This document shows, piece after piece, positions 14,238 through 25,900 of a DNA stretch of 64,000 nt (positions are counted from its first letter, which is position 1; every line of letters begins with the position of its first letter). Both the position numbers and the translations under genes were made by a program. Source of the stretch: Albula goreensis (Eukaryota > Chordata > Actinopteri > Albuliformes > Albulidae); contig CM040741.1 of NCBI GenBank assembly GCA_022829145.1, positions 59,632,547 to 59,696,546 on the forward strand, in the 5' to 3' direction. The notes beneath the pieces are model-generated. The model did not search any database, was not told the DNA's origin, and was given only the letters and a program-made list of their open reading frames with translations.

Positions 14238-17200
14238 ATGACACTTCCCCAGACACACATAAAATCTAAATGTTTCAATAAGCTTAAGAGAGGTTGCTGA
14301 CATTCCTGCAAATTCCCTTGCTGGTGCCTGGAGAGGATAATGCCTTTGTATAAATAATACTTTATGATAATCACATATCTATTCTGTATAATTGTTATTT
14401 TGTTTGTATTATTATGTTGTATGAAATGGATAGTTATGTTTGAGGATGTTGATTGTACAGTCAAAAATTCCAGCCAGTCAAACTTTTCCAATAAAACTTG
14501 TAAAAAAACAGTAAATAAAAATCAGCAAGTGAAAAAACCACAAGATCATCCTTTTATGTTTCATATTTGAAATGATCTCATCTTCCATACCTGAGTCTAG
14601 GCCATCTGTCAACAGATACATTTCATGAAAGTGACATGCCCATGTTATATAATGAAGTCTGCATTGGACTTTACAGCACTTTTCATTTTTAGTATTTCTG
14701 ATACTTAATCATATGCTGTCCATGACAGGACACAGGTTCTTAGTCCATATCAGTTTGATTTATCACACCTGGAATTGTCTATACAAAGATTGGTTTTGCA
14801 ATCTGAGTTTCGGATGTTTCTGAAAGCTGAAAGCTGCAGTAGATTTCCCTCAGTGCCTGTATGTCACAGCCGTCCTCCATGGGAAGGAGCCCATCAGGCC
14901 TGCACTGAATGGGAACATGTACCAAAGTGATGCTGCTAAGCGGCACCCTGTGAATTTCACACTTTCTGCACTCCCTCCCTGGGGCTGTCGGAGCTTCCGG
15001 ATTGAATTAGGCGGAGGGGGGTCTCTATTCTAGGGGGGCATTAGCAGCACAGAATGCACAGATGAAATCGAGCCAAACCTATTTCACAGCACTCTGTCTG
15101 TTTCACTTTTCCCCCTTTGCTATCGCTGGGTGAGGGTGGCAACATACTGAGAGCATACTGGGGCCAGTCCACTGATGTCTGCCAGGGCTTACGGGAGAGG
15201 AGTATCTAAAAGCAATGCCAGATTAAAGTAAAAAGACAACAGCTGCTCGCCACATGTATGGAACAATATTTGGTTTTGTATTTCATTGCCAAGCCATAAG
15301 TGCCCTGAACTTGTAAAAGGATTCCTAAAAAAGGTGAACATGGACGAGCAGACCAGCAGCTTTTATCTGGAAGGTCTCTGTGCTAGCTTGGTTTCAATAC
15401 CATGCTTTAGAAAGTAAATAAATATCTTTCCTATGGAATTAAATCCACTTATCAGCAACAAAACAAGTTAGCAGTGGCTGCCCAGTAAATTGTTGGACTG
15501 CAAACACAATAAAATTAAGTCCTGAAGTTCCTGGAGGTTCAAAACATTGTCCATTTGTGTTTATGTGTGCAAATAAAAATGAATCACAGGGGTGCCAAGC
15601 ACAGTCTATTGAATTACTTCCTTACTTTTTTTCTTAAGGTTTTTCCTCTGAAAACTACAAGATTTTTCTGCAGTTATGGTGTTATGGGTTTCAAAATCAG
15701 CATAAAATAAAAGTAATTTACACAAAAACAGTGATGGATCTGCAAGACATGTAAAAAGATACAGACTGGATAATTTTCCTTAAATTGACTCATTCAAAAC
15801 CAGTGAATCTTGTTACACTTCATTTGCAAATCAGCATAGATGTCTAATGTGACAATCAATAATAAAAACCCAGGTGGTAAATGGACAGTTTTGAAACTTG
15901 TTAGGTAATGATTAAAACACCCAAAAGCATACTATGTGTATTACACTTACAGTATTATATTAAAATTAATCCATCCTGAGTTAAGTAATGCAGCACATGT
16001 GTTTATTCGTAAGACATAAAAGGAATGTCACTGCTCACAAAGATCAAAAAGCAGCCAAAAGAACTGCAGCTCTCTAATCACTAACTGAGAAAAGACAAGA
16101 TGCTGTCTGCAGTAATATGAGAACATGCAATACAAAGAAAATGCAAAAATAATAATGGCCATAATCAGACATGTGAACTGTAGTTTCTTCATAGGAAACC
16201 TCTCTCTGTCGTGTTCTGTACTTGAGACTCACCCACCCTGAGGGGACGATAAATCAGCTCTGATTGGCATCTGCATATTTTATACAGACTATCATTTTAC
16301 ATATATTGAAATGTAAATCTCGTCTTGAAAATTGCTTGATGAGAATATTTGTCTCCATGCAAAAGGATACATTCAACGTTTGATGAATTGTACGAGACAC
16401 ATCATGCTGTCCTGATAATATCACTTCGCATTTGAATAAACACAAGACTTTATTCATGACATGTTTCGTTTATACTCCGTCTGAAAGATTTCAGTCAGGG
16501 TAACGCACACCACCAGGGCTGGAGTAATCATGCCAAGAGGCCGTTTGGCCCCCTGAGTTGTTGTGCCCGTTTCGTGCCATCATCAAGCCACAAACAGCTG
16601 CACCAAACCGCTCAACTTTCCAGTGTTTTGAGAACCCTCGCAGAGTGCAATCTGTATTTAGAAACGGCCTCTTGGTGGAAACCAATCTACGGTCTCCAGC
16701 TCCACTCGTAAGCCAGTTTGACAAAGGGAGACAAAGGCCCCACTCACAGCCAGGGTCGTAGAACAAGGGCGTTTAAAATGAAACAAGCCCTCAAATCAGC
16801 TTAAAGCACCCAGCTCTGAGACGAGAGCCGCACTCAAAACTTGGCCCGCGCCAAGCTCCCACTGTTGTTCCTTACAAAAGCCTGGAAAAAAGGGGAAATT
16901 TGAACAGTTGCTTTTTTTCTGGGGCTGATTTCTCATTATGGGGGAAACCCTGAATGCTCGCAGAATATGGCCCCCCAAAAGACAAACCAGAGCGGAAATA
17001 TTGTTAAGTTGGGTGGCCACTTTGTACCAACTGTACTTTTGAGTTCAAGGAAATTCATCATTCAGTTTCCAGAAATGACCATGGTATGTAACAAAAGAGT
17101 AAGTACTTTATAGGAACTGGATGACGCAGGATGTTTTCTCCTAACGCTTTGGAGATTAGTTGTAATGACTCTGTCTTCTCTTTTTGCGTTGCCATGGTCT

Positions 17201-19948
17201 TAACTCTACAGATTGTAAGTGCAGCTTTCAAAGAAAGACAACAGCTGAGAGCTCGACAAACATTTTCCAGCAACAATAATAATGACTGCTCTTGCTCTAC
17301 TTACATAAGTCATTACATTTAGATTTTACAATGTCAACTAAACCTACTTAAATTTGAAATAATCCTTTCAGAAACTAAACAGAGTTGCAAAATCTTGTTT
17401 TTAATTATTTTGCTGGCTTTTACAAATAATCTTTACAAATACAGTAGTTTATTCCACTCCAAGTCAAAGGCAAATTTCCCAAAAGATTAAGTAGGTGTGA
17501 AATAAGTGTTGCAGAGAGGCATATTGTATTGTAATTTAATGCTACTCCACATCCAATTAATGGTTGCTCAGATTAATTGCGTGGCAGTGTTAGGTTTTTA
17601 GCTTTCTGACACACTGTGGGAGTCTCTATCTTCACTCTCTGACCTCAGACTGTCTTCTTAAATACCGCTCCTGTCAGGCTGATCTGTGTGTGTGTGGGCA
17701 GTCCAGCAGACTGCAGCAGGGTGAGGTGGCACATCTGTGACTGTTCATCTCTGTCAGTGCAGAGAGATCGTCAACTGAATGGAGCTTTTACTGTAGGTGT
17801 GCTGGCCACTTCACACAGACACGACACTCTTATGCGCAACCAGAGTGGCTGCTTGAAGATGTCTGGACAATGCCATGTGTTGGATTTAGCTCAATATCAG
17901 AATACTAAACAAACAACTACAAAAACCCTTCCAAATACAGATTAGTAAAATATTCAGTTGATATTCCTCTGGCTAGCTAAAAGAGAGCTCTGTTCTTAGA
18001 GCACATTTACAAGTGCTTACAGCTGTCTTTATTCACTGTGCTAATGAAATTCATTCTTTTGATGAGGCAACAAACATCACATCCATTTCACAATATTCAA
18101 GTTATTTGGGTAAGCAAAAAATTGTTTGACCAAAGCCACAAAGACTTATCATAGCCTTATAGTATATACAGTCCATATCTTTTATATTCTTAGCCCATTT
18201 ACTGTACAAAGAAATGAAAACAACAGAGAAGAAAACATTCACAAGAAACCAGAGAATGAGCTAACAAGACCCAGGTGTTAAATTCTGCTGATAAAACATC
18301 AGTAACTGCAATAGTGAACTTTAAAAAACATAATAATTCATATAACTAAGGTGGTGAAGCTGGGGTGTTGACTTGATCTTGATTGAATCTGGTAACCTTA
18401 GAGGATAAAATGAGCAGTCTGTAGGATATAGTTTATAAAACATTCCCCATCTGTCTATCATTTCTCTTCCTTGTCTATATATTTAGTCTTGTCTTCACTG
18501 TAATATATTTTCCAGATGGGATCACTATCACTTGTCTAGAATCATGCCAGATCGCATTTGAGTGCATACCAACAATAATTATTAATAATCACCAGGAACA
18601 AGGCTATCCCGTTTCCTTTACTGAAACTGTCATGAAATGAAGAACTTCTACAGTGAACATCACACAGAACAGAATTAAAGTTATCCCGGGTCATTTGGTC
18701 ACTGTTACCATCCACCCACAATAATATCCAGATCACTGGCGCTATGCCGGTGACACAAACATGGCCGTAACCTGATAATATTCACTTTCAGGAGAATACA
18801 CAAAAGCCTGAACTGGCTGAACCCCAGAAGTCAACAGCTCCATGATCCTTGAGAAATATGACATACGATGAAAAGTTCGAGACGTCCTGCCGTTTGTTTC
18901 TCTGGGGGTTCTGCCAACGATGAGAGTGCTCGATTTGCGTGGTGCAATTCTTAGGGACTTAACAATTCGTGAGTAGCCCCTAGTAAACACATCAGAGAAC
19001 ATTTTGTTTTTCTGCGGCTGAACAGAAACGGACTTGCTGTCAGCCATGAAAAAAACGCAGCCCTTAATGAGAAACATTTAGCAGGCATGAAACTCATCAG
19101 ATGTCCGGTAACGACTGCATTCACTTTAAAAAGGTCAATTACATCTTTAGTTTGTCACTTGTATCCTTCCACATTTGCATCTTAAACATGCAAGCAGAGA
19201 CAAAGCACTATATCTATGAGACAAAATTTCAGACACATCTATACAATATGGGACAATGCAAATCACAGCGGTGATATGTGAGGTAACTACAACAAAAGTA
19301 ACTACAAAGGTAGCATGGGGGGGTGTTACAGACAAAATATGGCCAGTTTGCAATTAAAACCACTGTGCAGTCTATTATTCACAACATTTTACTTATTACT
19401 ACTTGCTCTAGTAAGCAGTGTTCTTTCCTATTTAAATGTACATCAACTGAAAACTGTTTTGCAAACAAATCTGGCTCTAAATAAGTTTCCTTGCAGGGCA
19501 GCAAAGTACGCTAGTGCACTTCACAAGCCACAACTTCGGTTTAATTTCTCTTCAACTTTCATGCTAAAGAATACAGCTGTCATAACAGTTAAAAATCCCT
19601 CCCATGAAATAGTCTGTCTGAGCTTGCTCATTCCTTTCTTTACCTTGTTTTGACGTCCTCGGACGGATCCTCATTTTCGGGAATGAGGGCCAGGAATAAT
19701 TAAAGGGGGAATCCGAGTCGGAATCCATTTCTCTTCCCAGTGTGTTTCACACAAGCAGTTCAGCTGGTGAGGTGAAACCCAGCATGCTTTCAGAACAGAA
19801 CAACAGTTCTCCGGATGGTGTCCGATTCGGGGGTCCGATTCTAGATTATCCTTTCTGCAGCACTGGGTTCATGTTCCGGGACTGGCTGCACAGAGAGCTG
19901 TAACCCAGACATGAGAGGGGGTGGTGTGTGTGTGTGTGTTTGTGTGTA

Positions 19949-19991
<43 letters not shown>

Positions 19992-22900
19992 GGGGGGAAC
20001 GAAAGACACACCGAGAACAGGGCAGTCCGGCCAGACGACAGTCCTCAAATCCTCCCAGGAGACAAATAGGAGCCGATGCGAGACGAGGTGTCCAGAAGAA
20101 TTCAGAAGGTCAGCCAAGGCCGATGAATCATTAACTCACCTTTTCAATTTCCATGCAAATGTGAGCCGCGGGGGTTCAGCCGGGTTCGCAAGGTGGGGGG
20201 GTGAGGGTGAGAGGGGGTGGGGTGGCTTACAGGGGGCGCCACCCCTTTACGTCACGCAGAGAGTCTTAAGGAGCCGCCAGAAGTGGGACTTCTGCAGTGG
20301 CGAGGTCGACGTCTCCAGGCTAACAGCTGCGCCGCTGCATTGCATGGCTCCTCCGCCACGCTGGACGCAGTATGTGTTAGTGTTGTGACACAGCTCCTGT
20401 TGTCTTTGGCTTCTTTCCCACAGAGCTACAGCCGACTTTTTCCATGTGCAAACACCGACGGGAGAGACTCGGAGGCTGGAAGGAGAACGGAGATCCACAG
20501 GTTTCTTTCCATGGTCTTTCCCTCTTTAACCTCACGCTGCGTCACCACCAAACCTCCCCCCTTCCCCTCCACGCCCCCCGGCCCTCACCCCTCACCACTG
20601 GCAGCCGGCAGAGTTTGGCAGCTGAGGGGGCGAGATAACCCTCTCCACAAATGTCAAACCACGCATTGTCCGACCTCAGCGCTTGCTGAACCCACAGGCA
20701 GACTGCAGACGCGCAAAAGGCAGAGAGGAAAGAGGAGAGTGAAAAGGGGATTTGGAAACAGTCGTGGGTCTTTAGGAGGAGTGGGTGGAAAAGGGGGTGG
20801 GGGGGTGGGGGTGGGGAATCGTCCTCTGGAGTCAGTAGAGCCGAATATGTTTCTGACTGTTTCCATTGCTCCTAAGATTGGTCAGGCTGCATCGGGGAAG
20901 CTTGTAAGCATCCCCCCACACCCCCGATTTCAGCGGTGTTGGGGTCTGGCAGTTTTACAACCTCTGCTCTCAGCAACAACAGCCCCAGCGGCAGCTTTTT
21001 ACAACAAGTCCTCCATTCTTATACAGTCTCCCAGAACGACTCGCTACGCAATTAGCATTCAGCATGGCCTTGGCAACCCCTCCCCCCCGCGTCTTCTCGG
21101 GCTGCACAAAACTCCTTTCTTTGCGCGCCCCATACGTGCTTGCAGGAGAGCGAGCCCCGTGAAGAAAGAGGCTGCCTTTGCCGCCTGTTCACTAAACTCA
21201 CATTAAACTTCCCTCTCCCCCCCCCCACAGGCTACTGCAGCGCCATGTGCCTGTGGGGCCTCTGGGGTGCAGAGGGGGTGTGTGGATGGAGCTGCAGCAG
21301 CAGGTTGGAGCAGGGGGACAAGGGCGAGGGGAACACTGGAAATGAATGCGTGAGGAAGTGAGGGAAAAGATCAGAAATAACGAAAATGTGGCTCATCTTT
21401 TGTGAGTCTAAGACATTGAGCTTGTTTTCTGAGTTCACATCAAGTACTGCTGAAGCCCATGGTGGCTCCTGTTTTTCAGCTCAGGAGATGGGGTCAGTTC
21501 CCACCTCAGCTGTGTCCTGCTGACAAAGCAGATCTGTCTTCAACTGTAAAATGACTACAGATGTTCACTAATCTCACTAGTCATGCTTCGACTTTCTCTG
21601 TTGATTGATCATAATGCCCAATTTATAGGATCTTGCTCCATGAGGAACAACAAATCTGTGTACCAGTTGAAACCATAGTTACACCCGGACCTGACTGCAA
21701 GAATTTCAGCAGTATAAGTGATGAGGCACTTATCCGTAACATATCACCTAAAATTATGATCATAATGGCAATACATTTTGAAAATGTACCCTTCCAGTGT
21801 AATGAAACATAGTGCAGTCTGAGAAAATTTAAGAAATTCTTCTTAAGTGTAATCCAGCAGCAACATGCTAGATTCTCATAGTCATTTCCACATTCGTAGC
21901 ATAATATCAGTTCATGTAATGTATATGATCATGTATATGACATGTTTCCAATATTTCCATAAGTACTCCCCTTCACATCCTCGGTCCTATAGCAACTCTA
22001 AACAAAACTCTCACTGGTTCTACAATGGCTCTGTAGTTATGTACTTATAGTGAATAGCATTTACCTACTACTTGCAGTTACATAATGCAGTGCTTATATA
22101 ATCATTGAGTGTATTTAGAGTGGTCTTTCTTTGAATGCGCTTACTGTCCTCTTAGAGTAGATCTTGACAGAACTTAAAGTTTACATTTCCTTTTGTTGTA
22201 CTTTAAGAGCAGAAGCTGTACCCCTCAGCCCCATGAAAACACAAACAAGGAGGGACTATGTTCAGGGCCATATATTTCACACATGTCCAAACAAATGCAG
22301 AAGTCATTCCCAAAAGCCAGAGGGCAACGCTTCTCACCAAGGGTCAACCACAATGCAAATGAAAGAGTCTGCAGTCAAAGTCCTCTTCCAGGATGGAAAG
22401 CTAGGACTGCATCTTTGATCATGATTTTCTGTTTATAGAATCGTTGGTCATTATGAATTTGTAAAACCAGAACAGCTATAAGTCAAGACAAGATATAATA
22501 CCGCATGCATTGTACTGCTTGGAAAAGTAAACAAGTCTCTTCGCAAATGTTTGATCCATCCATTCTGTATTCTCATCTAAATCTTTAATCAGTGTCTTCA
22601 AGTCTATAGTGACCACAGATGTTCACTACTCATACAAAAAGAGCTCTGTAATTACTATTTCCAGGAATAAACCTCAAGTCTTTGTGTGACTGCTTTTCAA
22701 AACCTAAAATAGCACCACTCTCTTATACTTAATCCAATGATTCGCATACTGAATTTCACCCTGTCAGACGTGAACTCGTGAAGCCAACAGCAGAGAACTT
22801 CAGCAAATTTGGTATTCAATTGTACTGAAGCAATTCATTAAATACAATTCATGAGTTTAAAATCTATCATATGTAAAATTATGCAAGATAAAAAAATCTA

Positions 22901-25900
22901 TCCAAAGTTCAAATGGCATTATATCCACACCTTCCTGAAACTAAATGAATCCCTGCATCTATAATGATACAGAATGTCTTGGTCACCGAATACTCATAGT
23001 CACACAGTAAAATCGTTAATGTTATATCATGCTTGACAGATTTCTTTCGATAAAGTATAAACTTTATTTTCCAAAAAGTGATCCCTACTGAGTCACATAA
23101 ACTGTGTTACAGGTAAATGAACACAGAACATTTAGCTGTGTGCCCACTATGTTCCCAGGTTGTCAGGCAGAGGGAGTTTCCCCAGCTGGTGGAATGGAGG
23201 AGAGGGGATCACCAGAGAGGGATGTAGAATGTCTCACCAGCGGAGGAGCAGAGGAAGACTTCTCTCAGACACATGACACATTCAGCACCTGCCTCAGAGC
23301 CCAGCAGCCACACCACACCCTCCCTCCCTCCCTCCCTCCCTCCCGCCTGCCCGCCCACCCGTTTGCATCCGTGCAGCTCACACACCACTCTGCCATGCAA
23401 ACACTTTCCAGGAAGTGCTCCATCATTTGCGTTCATCCCATAATTATATGGAGCGTTGGGAACAAAATGTTATCTTATTTACTTTCAGATGCTCCTGCGT
23501 CTTTGAATTATGAACCTGTTAGGAACGCATTTGCACCACAGCAGCTCTGCAAAGGCAGGCTTGGTGTATTAAAATATAAACCATGTTAATAAAAGATGTT
23601 CTGTCTCAGGTATTGTAATTGCTTTCTCATCCTCATCCCTGCCAGGGAAGATTCTATTTTGTACAATGCTATGGTGAATCAGCCACATAAATACACATAA
23701 ATAGTAAATATCCTTGAAATTCATCTGTATGCTTACAAATCCAGTCAAGCAAGACTAAAGATATTAAGACCATTACTGAGAGGTAAGCACCTGCAAAGAA
23801 AAGCAAACAGTGTACCTAAAAGGCACATAATTCATTACAATCTCATCCACACAGGCAACGTTTACTTCTGTGCTGGCTGGCTCACTCAGATGACTTGAGT
23901 CTAAAGATGTTTTGTGAGCACCTAAATGTGTTGCTATTGGAAACCCAAACTGATGTGCTTATAAAACCAGTGAAAGGCATACTGGGTAACCTGGGAACAC
24001 TCAATGTGTCCCAGAGAAGCCATGCTGCACTGATGGCCAAACTCATGGCAATGTTGGCAGTGTTCATAGAAAGGCCTCTTCTATAAATCTTGTTTTTACA
24101 GTATAGTATGTGTCTCGTCACCTTCATAGGTTCCCAAAAGTACAGTTGGTACCTTGGACCACCATGCCACTTTCCAAACCATTACCACATGTCGCTCAAA
24201 GGGATTTGTGTCATCGACATAATGTGAAAACCGTTGCTCCAGGTTGTACTGCAGGAGTTTAGGTTGTGTAAAACATGCACAATGAAGGCTTAAGCACAAA
24301 ATATTCATCCAGTAGAGACATCTGTGTCTGTACTGTCTCAGGAAACTGTTACTTGCTGTTATTTGTGCTACAGTGACACTGAAAAAAGTATAATGGTAAG
24401 CAGCGGCCACATAAATTCCACAGCTAAAATAAAAAAGGAAAAATGTTGTTTACAGGGTAATTTAGCTGTGAGCTGGTTAGGAGTGATTACGCTACCGTAC
24501 ATCCCAGAGCTATAAACAATCACAGGCAACTGAGCTGCACACTCTTCTCCATGCTCCAACCGCTAAAGTCATTCATCCTCCATAGGTTAGAACCACTGTA
24601 TCTCGTTTCTATGTTTCCTCACGCGAATAGGACACAACACTTCATGACTCCCCAACCTCAGCAGATGGCCTCACTGTGAAGTTATTCTATAACCGGGAAA
24701 GCAGATTTAAAACCCCTGTACAGAAGTCCAAGTTATTCAGCTCCATTTCTTTTAGGTTTCTTCACTTTCAATTACTGTTCGAGTGAAAGCAGACGAGCAG
24801 TAAACTCCGCTCAGATGAATCCCTCCACACCCCCAGTTTCAGAACTGAGGTTTAAGCAGGGGGATCTGATTGAGGTCACGGGCATTAGATGAAGAAACAG
24901 AACTGGAAAAGAGGTTAGTTACAAGAATGTGTACAACAGGCCGGACTGAGTCCCAACCGCGCAGTGCTGAAATTGCAGCCACTATCTGCCAAATGCAAAA
25001 AAAGTCTCTAACCGAGCTGGCCGCCACAGCATTCCGTTTCGAGGAGAACGGGTCTCGCTAAACGTCTGTAAGTGAATAATTAACCAGTAAATGTTCCAAT
25101 TCATTCATTGTGATTTCCCCCTGAAATGGAATGACAAGCATGGAATCTGGTTACTGTATAGAAATATGAGCAAGAGTCCTCCAGGGTAATAAAGACGTGT
25201 AAAATTGCTAAGTAAATGCTACCTTGGAAACAACACCAGTGGGCCCCTGCGCAGGATTTGAATGGTCCCTAAGTGAAATCCATACAATGGACTCACTCCT
25301 AAACTATTTAACCACATGAACCTCAGATTTTACTGGGGAAAACAATCTGTAAACTCAGGTTTTGATGGAAAAGCTGAAGTGTATTTTTTAATACTGCAAA
25401 CACAGTACAATATTCATGGATCCTGTATTATAATCAATAATTTGCGACTGTCATTGCCAAAGAGCAGGCCTGTGGTTTGTGCTGTGTATATGCTAAAGAG
25501 AGAAACCACAGGCTGGAAAGTGTTCAAACACTGATGTATGTTAGGTGGCCATGAAATATAACACTCATGCAAATTTTTGTCCTGAGGTTCACCTGATTAA
25601 TGTGCATGCTTTCAGCATCCTTTCACTGCCTCCGGATTCATGCTCGGGACACAAGGATATTATATATCAACATAACATTTACACCTGTGCCATTTTCCAG
25701 GAGTGCTTCTTGACTGTATTTTCCCAAGACTTTGGTGGTTTTTCTGGTTATTCTCTTCCCAGACCTGAGCTGGGTTTTCAAGTCTCTTTGCTTACTGATC
25801 ATGTGAAGATTTCATTGTAAACCCTGCACTATAACAAATACATTTGCACTGATTGCTAGTGAGATGAATAGCTAATTCTAATCACTACAAAGGTCATTTT

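Larger units (their letters stand above)
12183..19643. other. arhgef28: lower part of the 19-kb intron
   Basis: It contains a GTCT/GTCC tetranucleotide run, a (CA)25 run at 14184-14234, a compositionally complex block at about 16490-17020 and an open minus-strand frame at 18742-19077. I see no exon with support from phase. Confidence 0.5.

Noticed and set aside
20217-21206. A 329-codon plus-strand open frame across the CpG block
   Set aside because: Stop codons are rare in GC-rich DNA, the product is low-complexity (runs of proline, glycine and arginine), and no splice or start context supports it. The block is better explained as a promoter on the other strand.
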